Notes: generated from the letters alone by a model not told the origin. Numbered from the stretch's first letter, positions 28,824 to 41,409 are shown. The stretch is 64,000 nt of DNA from Legionellaceae bacterium (GCA_030696305.1 JAUYSP010000042.1:1-64000); one strand, 5' to 3'. Program-made: numbers and translations.

Positions 28824-29284
28824 AAAATTATTGGTTAATGAAATCTGAACCATCATGCTTCAGTATTGATGATTTACAACAGGCACCTAATCAAACAAGC
28901 TGTTGGGATGGAGTTCGTAACTATCAAGCACGTAATTTCATGCGTAATGATATGCGTATTCATGATCAAATCTTTTTTTATCACTCTAATTGTTCCCCAC
29001 CTGGGATCGTAGGTATCGCTGAGGTGGTCAGTGAAGCGTACCCTGATTACACTGCTTTTGATCCTACAAGTGAACATCCTGATAGTAAAAGCACGCCTGA
29101 TAACCCACGTTGGTTTATGGTAGATATCCGTTTTATCAAAAAATTTCCAACCATGATTTCTCTAGATATGTTAAAGCAATATCCAGAGTTATCCAACATG
29201 ACCCTGCTCAGAAAAGGTAATCGACTATCTGTATTACCGGTAACACCTACTGAATGGGAAATAATAAATCAAATAAATCGATAA
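28820..29284 (+). CDS. EVE-domain protein (PUA-like fold)
   Basis: A 154-aa single-domain EVE protein, the YTH-like PUA fold thought to bind modified bases in DNA or RNA. Landmarks are MKNYWLMKSEPSCFSIDDL, the SCWDGVRNYQARNFMR segment, the DQIFFYHSN-PPGIVGIAEVV core (SN separated by CSP in between) and DPRW-like NPRWFMVDIRF. Length and motifs match the common stand-alone family related to thymocyte nuclear protein 1. It is coupled to holA by a 4-nt overlap. Target base unknown. Confidence 0.92.
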   Translation: MKNYWLMKSEPSCFSIDDLQQAPNQTSCWDGVRNYQARNFMRNDMRIHDQIFFYHSNCSPPGIVGIAEVVSEAYPDYTAFDPTSEHPDSKSTPDNPRWFMVDIRFIKKFPTMISLDMLKQYPELSNMTLLRKGNRLSVLPVTPTEWEIINQINR

Positions 29285-29342
29285 AAACCATCATATTGAT
29301 GTATAATAATACAATTAATGCTGTTATTTAATGGAGTTATAC

Positions 29343-31007
29343 ATGACAAAAAAAATAATCGCGCCGAATGAGCCCTTTATTAAACAAAAAAAATTAACGT
29401 CCGAAGACATTGCTCGTGATTTAGACTTGGAAGATTATATTAAAGAAGAAATGGAACATCGTAAACGTACTGGTGAAGTTCAGCATGAAATTACTGCCCT
29501 TAGCGGTCAAGAAGACAATCTCGATGATTTGCAAGAAGAAACCCCTTGGACAGAATTAGGGGCTAAAAAAAGAATACAAGAAGAACAACGAATTTTGAAA
29601 CTTGAACAAGACCAAAAAGAACATCAAAAAAAAATAGCGAATGCGAATAATAAAAGCCAAGATAATAACGAGCTTGCCAGCCTAGAAAAAATTCATCGCG
29701 CTGCTCGTCAAGCGATGGATAAAGAGCACTCGACTCAACGACAAGCGCTAACTAAGACCCAACGTCATCAAATTAAAGCCCAAAAAATAGTGCATACTAA
29801 CATTGAAAAAACGGTAACAAAGACACTAAAAACTACGATACAATCAACTGAGAAAGCACGACGCCGAGAATCACAACAATTAAAATCGACACATGCTCAA
29901 GAATCAAAGGCAATGAATCAAAAGCATCGTTTAGCAATCCAAAAAATGGACCAAAATCAACGAGAAAACTTAGCTACAAAAGTGAAGTCACATAAAAATG
30001 AACAAAAAGAATTAGCAGCAGTCCATCTATTAGAAAAAAACACTTTGGATCAGTCTCAACGTGAAGCAATAAAAATACAAAAACAACGACATCAAGAGAG
30101 CTTAAAAAAAATCGATCCAACTGATACTGTAAGAATAAAGGATACCCAATCAGCGCATGCGGCTGAAGAGATTGCATTAAAACAAAAACATGAGTTGCAA
30201 CAAAAAGAAATCAAAGAAATACAGAAGGAAGAAAAAGAAGAATTATCAATCAAACAAGCAACAGAAATAGAGGAAATTAAGGAAGAGCACACAGCTAAAA
30301 AAAATGAATTACATGAAAAACAATTTGGCGAAACACAAAAATTACAAGAAAAGCAAAAAATTGAATTAAAGACTGTTGAACAAAAGCATACGGCTACCAA
30401 AAACACTGTGTTACAAAAGCACAAAGAAGCGCGCATGCAAACTCGCGCTAAAATTCAGTCTGAAACTGAAAAATTAAAACAAGAACACACGGCTCAAAGT
30501 ACGACATTAATAAACACTCAAAACACCCAACGCTTAAAACTTATTGAAAAACAAAAAGAAGAAATGGCATTACTACAAAATCAACAACAACTGAAACAAA
30601 ATCAGCAATCTCAACCAAACATACAACCTACAACAGCTAATCAATCTCCTGGGACCGCCCAACCATTATCTCAAGTTCAACCTGGGTTAACTCAAACACC
30701 CCAACAAAAACTGCAAAATCAATCCCAATTAAATGTAAAACAACAAAATATAAATCGATCAAAGCAACGTAATTTCATCAATCAAGATCAACTACACGAA
30801 AAAACGGCAGCTCAACAAGAGCAAATACAAGAACGCAAAGCAGCTAAAGATGACAAGCAAAACGAGGAAATGAGTTTATCGGCTCCAGAAAATTTAATCG
30901 CAAGTACAGAAAGATTGCGGGCAAGCAATAATAAAAAAGAAAGCGTAGACGCGCCCGAAGTTCAAAATAACAATGAAAATACTTCAGATAAAAAACACTC
31001 TTTCTGA
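29343..31007 (+). CDS. Long Gln/Lys/Glu-rich coiled-coil protein, 554 aa
   Basis: No family recognised. From about residue 80 to 425 the protein is an almost continuous charged coiled coil with imperfect repeats built on LxxKHxxExxxLxxxQR (for example MDKEHSTQRQALTKTQRHQ, MNQKHRLAIQKMDQNQREN, LKQKHELQQKEIKEIQKEE). Residues 425-470 are Gln/Pro/Thr-rich and probably disordered, and the tail (to KKHSF) is polar. There is no signal peptide or membrane helix. Start: the ATG at 29343 has GGAG 9 nt upstream, better than the ATG at 29331. A TATAAT lies at 29302. Host-associated Legionellales often secrete such proteins; effector status is inference. Confidence 0.75.
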   Translation: MTKKIIAPNEPFIKQKKLTSEDIARDLDLEDYIKEEMEHRKRTGEVQHEITALSGQEDNLDDLQEETPWTELGAKKRIQEEQRILKLEQDQKEHQKKIANANNKSQDNNELASLEKIHRAARQAMDKEHSTQRQALTKTQRHQIKAQKIVHTNIEKTVTKTLKTTIQSTEKARRRESQQLKSTHAQESKAMNQKHRLAIQKMDQNQRENLATKVKSHKNEQKELAAVHLLEKNTLDQSQREAIKIQKQRHQESLKKIDPTDTVRIKDTQSAHAAEEIALKQKHELQQKEIKEIQKEEKEELSIKQATEIEEIKEEHTAKKNELHEKQFGETQKLQEKQKIELKTVEQKHTATKNTVLQKHKEARMQTRAKIQSETEKLKQEHTAQSTTLINTQNTQRLKLIEKQKEEMALLQNQQQLKQNQQSQPNIQPTTANQSPGTAQPLSQVQPGLTQTPQQKLQNQSQLNVKQQNINRSKQRNFINQDQLHEKTAAQQEQIQERKAAKDDKQNEEMSLSAPENLIASTERLRASNNKKESVDAPEVQNNNENTSDKKHSF

Positions 31008-31101
31008 TTTGGAGGAGGCGTTACGAAGAGGATTTTAATTTTTAAATAAAGCAAAATGTGATATAAGTATGCAAAGTCATCTATAATTTCAGGTAGATTT
31101 T

Positions 31102-32040
31102 TTGCGTACTTCCGAAACCGCAGTAACAGCACTTTTTGCTTTAGGTGCCTCAGCAGGGTTAGGTTCTATAATTTATGGTGTAGTGAAGGCTAACGCCCCT
31201 GCAAAATTAAATGCTAATGTAACCTGTTCTTTTTTAATGTCTATTTCAGGAAATTGCACACGAATTCTGGCAAATTCCAACGCGTTTATATTTGAAAAGA
31301 CAATACTATCAATAGCTGTTTTTTCTTACTCTCTCGCCCTCGGCTTTGATTGTGATGAGACACAGCCCACATTAGGACTATGCTTAAAATTAATAACTGC
31401 AGGAAGCGTCGGAGCATGGAATGCTGCACAAATAGTACGTCTACACTCTGCCATAAGAGGATTTGTTGACTGTTGCTCCCAAATGCCTCGGTTACAATTA
31501 TTCACTCGTATCGTCGATAACTCTGAAACACAACCCTTAAACGTTTCTGATTCGATTAACACAGAAACTAAAGTCGCGATAACTGCCTTTTGTTGCTATT
31601 CCGCTGGCGCTTCTATTGGTTACAGCGCTTTTTCCATCGGACTGTTAACTAACGCCCCTATCGAAAAATTAGAGCCATTTATTACATTTGCATTTATTAT
31701 GTCTCACTGGGGTAATCTCATCCGCACTGAATTTAATTTGGCGGCATCGATGTTCGAAAAAAATTATATACGCGTAGCTGTAATTTCATATTGTATTGCT
31801 TTATGTTGTGATTTCCTCAATACCAATAAATCCAATATGATAGGAGCATATACCAAATTAACCGCCGCAGGATTTGTCGGACTGTGGAATACTGTGCAAA
31901 CATGGCGACTAAACTCTGTTTTATTAGAAGTAGCTACAAATGAGGAGGAACAAGGACTTGAACTGCAGCAACAGACTAATTATCAATCCGCTGCCGATGA
32001 AAATAATGACTCATGCACAGTGTCCCCTCTACATGTTTAA
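31102..32040 (+). CDS. Duplicated membrane protein, 312 aa, TTG start
   Basis: Unknown family with a clear internal duplication. Residues about 8-120 and 155-272 align along their length. The first copy reads SIAVFSYSLALGFDCDET then LCLKLITAGSVGAWNAAQIVRL; the second reads RVAVISYCIALCCDFLNT then AYTKLTAAGFVGLWNTVQTWRL. Each copy has about four hydrophobic helices and an EK pair (FEKTIL / FEKNYI). A polar tail of 40 residues follows. Translation appears to start at TTG 31102: a stop lies six codons upstream, AGG sits 8 nt before, and no ATG occurs before the first conserved helix. The related single unit is in the 183-aa gene at 22431. It converges with the next gene, stops overlapping by 4 nt. 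Confidence 0.72.
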   Translation: MRTSETAVTALFALGASAGLGSIIYGVVKANAPAKLNANVTCSFLMSISGNCTRILANSNAFIFEKTILSIAVFSYSLALGFDCDETQPTLGLCLKLITAGSVGAWNAAQIVRLHSAIRGFVDCCSQMPRLQLFTRIVDNSETQPLNVSDSINTETKVAITAFCCYSAGASIGYSAFSIGLLTNAPIEKLEPFITFAFIMSHWGNLIRTEFNLAASMFEKNYIRVAVISYCIALCCDFLNTNKSNMIGAYTKLTAAGFVGLWNTVQTWRLNSVLLEVATNEEEQGLELQQQTNYQSAADENNDSCTVSPLHV

Positions 32041-32741
32041 TTAAATTTATAAACCAAAGACAAATCACCTGCAAATGTACTGAAATCATTCGTATAATAT
32101 TGATAAGCCATTGGAGTAACTTTACTAGTTCCTCTCTTAGACTCACTGGCAAAGGTTGTATAAGACCCATCGAAGCGAATTAATACACTTTGGGTAAGAG
32201 AAATCAGAAACCCAAGTCCGCTTTGAAAACCATTTTTGTTTGTAGAGTAATTAATAAATCCATAATTTCCATTATCTTTGATACGAAACTGTGTATTTGA
32301 ATAACCCAAAATAATATGTCCAATAGCTCCGGGGATTAATTCATATCCAGGTAACACGCGAAACCCGGCGCTGTATTGTGAGCTAACATTATAAGAAGTA
32401 TCTGTATTAAAATGTTGAGTTGACGTATTTAATCCATTAGCAGTACCAAATCCTTCTAAACCTAATTTCACACGATCAGTGATACTATAATCATAACCAA
32501 TGAAACCACCACCGATAATACCCAGCCCGCCAAGACGTTGTGTTTCAGAAAAATTAACATGAGATTCTTTATCTAGCAGATTAGATAATCCAACATCTGC
32601 ACCGACATAAAATCCATCATAAGGGGGGCTATATGTGCCGTCAACCCCTCCCATCACGCCAGCAAATACAGAAGCCGAACTCAATACAGATGCCATAATA
32701 ATAGGGAATCGATTCCCTATGTTTTTAAAAATCAAACACAT
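32037..32741 (-). CDS. Outer-membrane beta-barrel protein, 234 aa
   Basis: A signal peptide with core IIMASVLSSASVFA precedes a barrel-type sequence: DGFYVGADVGLSNLLD, LGGLGIIGGGFIGYDYSI, VLIRFDGSYTTFASES and a last strand FAGDLSLVYKFN. It ends in N rather than F, slightly unusual. The ATG at 32741 has AAAGGA 5 nt upstream; a TTG further upstream is less likely. It is probably a surface protein of the opacity/OmpA-like type. The signal-peptide codons contain a perfect 20-bp palindrome (32701-32720). It lies 11 nt behind the Cys-rich gene and could be co-transcribed with it. Confidence 0.75.
   Translation of the reverse strand: MCLIFKNIGNRFPIIMASVLSSASVFAGVMGGVDGTYSPPYDGFYVGADVGLSNLLDKESHVNFSETQRLGGLGIIGGGFIGYDYSITDRVKLGLEGFGTANGLNTSTQHFNTDTSYNVSSQYSAGFRVLPGYELIPGAIGHIILGYSNTQFRIKDNGNYGFINYSTNKNGFQSGLGFLISLTQSVLIRFDGSYTTFASESKRGTSKVTPMAYQYYTNDFSTFAGDLSLVYKFN
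32701..32720. repeat. Perfect 20-bp palindrome inside a coding region
   Basis: ATAGGGAATCGATTCCCTAT reads the same on both strands. It lies in the codons for the signal-peptide region of the beta-barrel gene (residues about 8-14), so it would form a hairpin near the start of that mRNA. Confidence 0.7.
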
Positions 32742-32752
32742 AAAAATCCTTT

Positions 32753-33355
32753 TTATCGATAGCAAGTAATACTGCTGAATCCATTACAGTGATCACCGAA
32801 ACACAATCGTTGATCATCTAATGAACGGGTGGCCGAAACATGGGCTTCCTTTTTATAGCTTTTTGCTTCGATGTAGCCCATAAGTCTGCAAAATGAATGA
32901 GCGGCAGGTTTACCACATTGCTTTCCTTGCGAATAACACCAGTCAACGCGATATAACTTCAGGCGTGGAAATACAAAAGTTTTAGAACGAAAGTAATAAT
33001 CACTCACTGGTTTGTGTTTCGTTTGCCCAACACAGGTAATCCGCTTGAAACCATTACAAGTCCAGCCCTTACAGCTCGAACAACCGCCTAAATAATTAGT
33101 TAGTCCCATATTATAAGCAATTTTGGCTTCATTTGATTTATCATACCCCATCATTCTGCAATAACGATTCGCTACTGCTTGACCACAGTGTTTCTTATCT
33201 GAGTTCAGGCAATAATCAACAAGCCGTGTATGATATTTAGGATTCCAATATGTCCTATAATAAGCGTCCTTATTAGCGGTTGCATGCAGGGTATTGATTA
33301 AAATTAAAAATAGAAAACTGATTGAATATAACAAACGCATGGTGTACGTCATCAT
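32753..33355 (-). CDS. Secreted protein with two tandem Cys-rich domains, 200 aa
   Basis: The signal peptide (MRLLYSISFLFLILINTLHA) is followed by two copies of one domain, residues about 44-108 and 135-199. Copy 1 reads RLVDYCLNSDKKHCGQAVAN then RYCRMMGY and ends NGFKRITC; copy 2 reads YRVDWCYSQGKQCGKPAAHS then FCRLMGY and ends NGFSSITC. The Cys positions match, suggesting disulphide-stabilised modules. I recall similar VDWC...CGxxAA..FC...GY modules as small exported proteins in diverse bacteria and plants, function unknown. The ATG at 33355 has AAGGGG upstream. It follows dnaE by 29 nt on the same strand. Confidence 0.8.
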   Translation of the reverse strand: MMTYTMRLLYSISFLFLILINTLHATANKDAYYRTYWNPKYHTRLVDYCLNSDKKHCGQAVANRYCRMMGYDKSNEAKIAYNMGLTNYLGGCSSCKGWTCNGFKRITCVGQTKHKPVSDYYFRSKTFVFPRLKLYRVDWCYSQGKQCGKPAAHSFCRLMGYIEAKSYKKEAHVSATRSLDDQRLCFGDHCNGFSSITCYR

Positions 33356-33384
33356 TAGATAGCCCCTTACCAAGTAAATAGTCC

Positions 33385-36300
33385 TTAATAACACAATTCA
33401 ATTCGCTCTAGACCCACTAAATCCGCTAATTTATTTATTAACTCATCAACTGGATTAATACAAAAATCTAAACCTAAATGCATTGTAGCGCTAACTGCCT
33501 CATTAGAATAGCGAATTTGCACTACACATTTGCCAGAATATGCCTTTAACATAGATTTTAATCCAGGCAATAGTTCTGAGTCTGCTGATGATAACTTTAA
33601 AGTAAGGCATTTTGCAAAGCGAATACGTGCTTCATTAATACTATATAGCGCGCTCGCCATGATTTTATTGCCCCCAGTATAATCATCTCTCCCCAACTCA
33701 CCTTCTATGATCAATATTGTCCCAGTTACTAATAAATCATCCTGCGATTCAAAAACTTCAGAAAAGGCAACAATATCAACTGTTGCACAATTATCTTCAA
33801 GAGACAAGATAATCAGCTTTTTACCGCGTTTAGTAATAATTCGTTTGATGTTAGTAACCAAGCCACAGACCATCACCCGCTTCATTTTTAACGGATTCAA
33901 CGCTTTAATTGGTTGAATAAAGGAAGATAATTCTAGTAGATAAGGATCCGTAGGATGTCCCGTCAAATACAATCCGAGTGTTTCTTTTTCACCCTCTAGC
34001 CGCTCTTTTATCGTCCAGGCTTTCGTTTCAACGTAAGTATCAACACCACTAGGTTCATCGAGTAAGGCAAATAAATCACGTTGGCCTGTATTTTTGTTTT
34101 GATGATGCTTTACCCCTGTTTGCATCGCTTTTTCTAAAGATAGCGACAGGGAGGCTCGTTCCACGTTCCACTCATCCATGCTACCACTTTTAATCAAAGC
34201 ATCCAGAATACGACGATTTATTTTTCGGGTATCGAGCCGCCGGCATACATCGAATAATCCTTTATATATTCCATGTTCATCACGCTCTTGAATTAAGCAT
34301 TGAATAGCCGCCTCACCTGCTCCCTTAATCGCACCGAGTCCATAGATGATCGTATGTTCATCAATAACTGTAAATTCATATTGAGACTGATTGATAGATG
34401 GTGGTAATACGGTCAACTTCATGTTTGCGCATTCGTGAATAAATCCGACCACCTTTTCCGTATTATCCATATCGGATGACATCACCGCGGCCATAAATGC
34501 GGCCGGATAATGCGCTTTTAACCATGCCGTTTGATAGGCAATTAAGGCATACGCTGCCGAGTGCGATTTATTAAAGCCATAACCCGCAAACTTTTCCATC
34601 AAATCAAAAATAGTCGTTGCTGTCTGTAATGGCACGCCTCGTTCACTGGCGCCCTCTGTAAAAATGACGCGTTGCTTGGCCATTTCTTCTGGTTTTTTCT
34701 TACCCATTGCACGTCGAAGCAAGTCAGCGCCACCTAACGTATAATTAGCTAATACCTGCGCAATTTGCATTACTTGTTCTTGATATAAAATAACCCCATA
34801 GGTAGGCTTTAATATTGGTTCTAAATCAGGATGTGGATATTCTACTTTAGCCAAACCATGCTTACGTTCAATGAAATCGTCCACCATCCCTGATTGCAAT
34901 GGACCAGGACGGAATAATGCGACCAATGCAATTACATCCTCAAAACAATCAGGTTGTAATCGATGAATTAAATCTTTCATTCCGCGTGATTCAAGCTGAA
35001 AAACAGCGGTTGTTTGACATGATTTTAACAGCGTAAAAGTCGACTCATCATCCATTGGCAGCGTAGTGATATCTATCGGATCAAGATTACTCACTTTTCG
35101 TTCGCGGTTAATAATGATTAATGCCCAATTGATGATAGTTAGCGTGCGCAAACCCAAAAAGTCAAATTTAACCAATCCTGCAGCTTCAACATCATCTTTA
35201 TCAAATTGACTGACTATTTGCGATGAGTTTTCTTCACAATAGATAGCTGTAAAATCAGTTAACTCGGATGGTGCAATGACTACGCCACCCGCATGTTTAC
35301 CTGCATTACGAGTAATGCCCTCTAACTTAAGAGCCAAATCAAATAGCTCTTTGACGTCCTCTTCATCCGCATATCGACGCACTAATTCTTCTTCACGCTT
35401 TAATGCATCACTTAGGGTGATTCCGAGTTCAAAAGGAATTAACTTTGCTAATTTATCGACAAAGCCATAAGGATGGCCTAATACGCGCCCCACATCTCTG
35501 ACTACCGCTTTAGCTGCCATAGTACCGAATGTGATGATTTGAGACACGCTTTGACGACCATATTTATCAGCCACATATTCAATCACACGATCACGCCCTT
35601 CCATGCAAAAATCGATATCAAAATCGGGCATGGAAACACGTTCTGGATTTAAAAAACGCTCAAAAAGAAGATCATATTGAAGCGGATCAAGATCGGTAAT
35701 TAACAACGCATACGCTACCAAAGACCCCGCTCCAGAACCACGGCCAGGACCAACTGGCACATCATTGGATTTAGCCCACTGAATAAAATCTGCCACAATT
35801 AAAAAATAACCAGCAAATCCCATAGGGTTAATCACATCTAATTCGATTTGTAGGCGTTCATCATAGGGCTGTCGTATCGTTTGAATATCCTGTCCAGGAA
35901 ATAACTGCGTTAATCTCCCTTCTAATCCCTCTCGCGCTAATTGTGATAAATAATCTTCAATCGAATAATTTGCTGGCGTTGGAAAATTAGGCAAATAAGG
36001 TTGGCCTAATTTGAGTTTAACCGTACATCGCTTACTAATTTCTACAGAATTCTGCAACGCCTGTGGCAGATCTGAAAACAAATCATGCATTTCTTCGGCG
36101 GAGCGTAAATATTGCTCGCAACTGTAGAGTTTATGGCGTCGAGTATCCGCCAAAACACAACCATCATGAATACAAACACGCGCTTCATGCGCATCAAAAT
36201 CATCCGCGGCTAGAAAACGCACATCATTAGTAGCAACTAAGGGAATTTGCAAATCATCCGCGATACGAATGATCTGTTCATTATAAATCACTTCATCCGC

Positions 36301-36822
36301 TCGACCAGTTCGTTGGATCTCCAAATAAAATCGATCAGCAAAAACAGCCAACCAGTCTCTAGCATATTGATAGGCCAGTTCATTATTTTGAGACAATAAT
36401 GCTTGACCTATATCACCATGCCGTCCAGCAGATAAAGCAATTAATCCGGCAGCATGCGAAACTAGCCACTCACGATGAATGCGTACCTTCCCCTGCGATT
36501 GACCTTCTTGATAGGCTTTTGAAACTAAACGCGTTAAATTACGATAACCAGTTTCATCTTTGCACAATAAAACCATTGAATAAACCAGCTCTGGTTTTTG
36601 AGGGTCATAATATTGCACATCACAACCTAAAATAGGTTTTACACCCGCAGAAACAGCTGTTTGATACACTTTAACCGCAGCAAATAAATTAAAATAATCA
36701 GTTACTGCGACTGCTCGCATACCGCGTTTCAATACGGCGTCCATGAGCGGTTTAATTCGTACCAAACCATCTACTAATGAAAATTCAGTACGAAGGTGAA
36801 GATGGACAAAGTCATGCGACAT
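33385..36822 (-). CDS. dnaE: DNA polymerase III alpha subunit DnaE
   Basis: Replicative polymerase catalytic subunit. The 1145-aa protein (E. coli 1160) has an N-terminal PHP domain (FVHLHLRTEFSLVDGL), the C-family palm with active-site D402 and D404 in PDFDIDFCMEGRDRVIEY, the finger segment AGKHAGGVVIAPSEL, and helix-hairpin-helix and OB-fold regions near the C-terminus (MKRVMVCGLVTNIKRI). The ribosome site is weak and only 5 nt separate it from the ligA stop, so coupling with ligA is likely. The last 150 residues are the least conserved. Confidence 0.98.
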   Translation of the reverse strand: MSHDFVHLHLRTEFSLVDGLVRIKPLMDAVLKRGMRAVAVTDYFNLFAAVKVYQTAVSAGVKPILGCDVQYYDPQKPELVYSMVLLCKDETGYRNLTRLVSKAYQEGQSQGKVRIHREWLVSHAAGLIALSAGRHGDIGQALLSQNNELAYQYARDWLAVFADRFYLEIQRTGRADEVIYNEQIIRIADDLQIPLVATNDVRFLAADDFDAHEARVCIHDGCVLADTRRHKLYSCEQYLRSAEEMHDLFSDLPQALQNSVEISKRCTVKLKLGQPYLPNFPTPANYSIEDYLSQLAREGLEGRLTQLFPGQDIQTIRQPYDERLQIELDVINPMGFAGYFLIVADFIQWAKSNDVPVGPGRGSGAGSLVAYALLITDLDPLQYDLLFERFLNPERVSMPDFDIDFCMEGRDRVIEYVADKYGRQSVSQIITFGTMAAKAVVRDVGRVLGHPYGFVDKLAKLIPFELGITLSDALKREEELVRRYADEEDVKELFDLALKLEGITRNAGKHAGGVVIAPSELTDFTAIYCEENSSQIVSQFDKDDVEAAGLVKFDFLGLRTLTIINWALIIINRERKVSNLDPIDITTLPMDDESTFTLLKSCQTTAVFQLESRGMKDLIHRLQPDCFEDVIALVALFRPGPLQSGMVDDFIERKHGLAKVEYPHPDLEPILKPTYGVILYQEQVMQIAQVLANYTLGGADLLRRAMGKKKPEEMAKQRVIFTEGASERGVPLQTATTIFDLMEKFAGYGFNKSHSAAYALIAYQTAWLKAHYPAAFMAAVMSSDMDNTEKVVGFIHECANMKLTVLPPSINQSQYEFTVIDEHTIIYGLGAIKGAGEAAIQCLIQERDEHGIYKGLFDVCRRLDTRKINRRILDALIKSGSMDEWNVERASLSLSLEKAMQTGVKHHQNKNTGQRDLFALLDEPSGVDTYVETKAWTIKERLEGEKETLGLYLTGHPTDPYLLELSSFIQPIKALNPLKMKRVMVCGLVTNIKRIITKRGKKLIILSLEDNCATVDIVAFSEVFESQDDLLVTGTILIIEGELGRDDYTGGNKIMASALYSINEARIRFAKCLTLKLSSADSELLPGLKSMLKAYSGKCVVQIRYSNEAVSATMHLGLDFCINPVDELINKLADLVGLERIELCY

Positions 36823-36827
36823 ATAAT

Positions 36828-40161
<3,334 letters not shown>

Positions 40162-40217
40162 AAAATAGACTATGCTTCACTATATGCAAACATCAAACAC
40201 CGTGAGTAAAATAAATC

Positions 40218-40559
40218 ATGAACCGGCTTAAGTCAATTCTTCGTATTATCAGCATTGTCATACTAAGCATAACAATGACTACTGTCTATGCGGATTGTGG
40301 CGAAAATTGCTGTGGATCTATGGGTGGCGTTCACTACTGTGATTCTTCTGCAGGCCGGTATGTGTGCAAAAATGGTGATTATTCAGCGTGTTATTGTACG
40401 CGACATGCCGTCATGGATTTACAAAAAATTGCTGGATGTTGCCTATGGCAAGGTGGCGTATTAAAGATAACAGAAAAAGGTCTAGTCCTTTGTAATAATG
40501 GCAATATTTCAGAAATGTGCAGCTTACAACAACCTCATGAGAAAGCAGCTCTTTATTAA
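40218..40559 (+). CDS. Small Cys-rich exported protein, 113 aa
   Basis: The signal peptide (LRIISIVILSITMTTVYA, cleavage about residue 25) precedes a compact domain with about twelve cysteines: DCGENCCGSMGGVHYCDSSA, GRYVCKNGDYSACYCTRHAV and IAGCCLWQGGVL. I recall very similar proteins in Legionella, sometimes labelled 'neurogenic locus notch' for their Cys spacing; that name says nothing about function. Probably a disulphide-rich periplasmic or secreted protein. It is a single gene 56 nt after rmuC. Confidence 0.82.
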   Translation: MNRLKSILRIISIVILSITMTTVYADCGENCCGSMGGVHYCDSSAGRYVCKNGDYSACYCTRHAVMDLQKIAGCCLWQGGVLKITEKGLVLCNNGNISEMCSLQQPHEKAALY

Positions 40560-40683
40560 GATCTGTCTCAATGCCACTAAGTCACTCAAGTGAATATCCA
40601 TCTTGCATATATGCTTATAAAATAGTTGTTTTTTTGATCATGACGAAGTATTATTCGTCTAAATTACCACTCGAGGTTAATCA

Positions 40684-41409
40684 GTGAAGAAGCCGTCAAC
40701 TGAACAATGGCAACAATTTATAGATTTATTAGAAGAATTAAATACCTTGATCAGGGAAAAAAAACCCTCTGGACAACAATCACTACCTCGTTTTTGGTAT
40801 GAGTTGAACTCATTTAGACAACATGTATCTCATTATTGTCCTCGTGCAAAACGACCTGAGCCCTGCAAACTATTCAACCCGACTTCCTATGAAATAACTA
40901 ACCTACATATTGAAAATATTGATCGTTCGCAACAGGTCGACTCGAAATTAATCAACGATCTCAATCTCGCATTAGAAGCGACGTGCCAATTATTGAATGA
41001 AGATATAACACTATCAGATTATCTTGCTATTGCTGATTGGGTTGAAGGCAAGGGAATTCCTTGGCTTTACAATATAGGTTTAAGCTTGCTGTGTTGTATA
41101 GCACTTTTCAGCGTCGCCTCTATATGCTCTATAGCTGCGCCCACAGCATCATTAGGAATAGCGCTTAGCATGTCCTTTCTGTTTGCCGCGACCGGCGCTT
41201 TTCTTTTGGGAGGTCCATGTACGCTCTTCGGTATGCGAGATGGAATTTCTAACGACATGACACATATTGCCAAGAATTACTCTATTTTTAAACCAGAAAA
41301 AACGGATGATAACTCCTCACGTCATCGCGGGCATATCATTACCCATAACTCGAACTCTACGCCCGGCGGCTTTACACGACCTACGACATGGTCTATTTTA
41401 GACCAATAA
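40684..41409 (+). CDS. Hypothetical 241-aa protein with paired membrane helices
   Basis: Unknown family. The soluble N-terminal part (1-125) is helical and polar. Two long hydrophobic helices follow (LYNIGLSLLCCIALFSVASI and ASLGIALSMSFLFAATGAFL), then a short polar tail ending GFTRPTTWSILDQ. It starts with GTG at 40684, supported by GAGG 7 nt upstream. This layout (soluble head, helix hairpin near the C-terminus, no signal peptide) recurs in the 303-aa gene at 48583 and is common among type IV effectors of Legionella that insert in host membranes; that link is inference. Confidence 0.65.
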   Translation: MKKPSTEQWQQFIDLLEELNTLIREKKPSGQQSLPRFWYELNSFRQHVSHYCPRAKRPEPCKLFNPTSYEITNLHIENIDRSQQVDSKLINDLNLALEATCQLLNEDITLSDYLAIADWVEGKGIPWLYNIGLSLLCCIALFSVASICSIAAPTASLGIALSMSFLFAATGAFLLGGPCTLFGMRDGISNDMTHIAKNYSIFKPEKTDDNSSRHRGHIITHNSNSTPGGFTRPTTWSILDQ

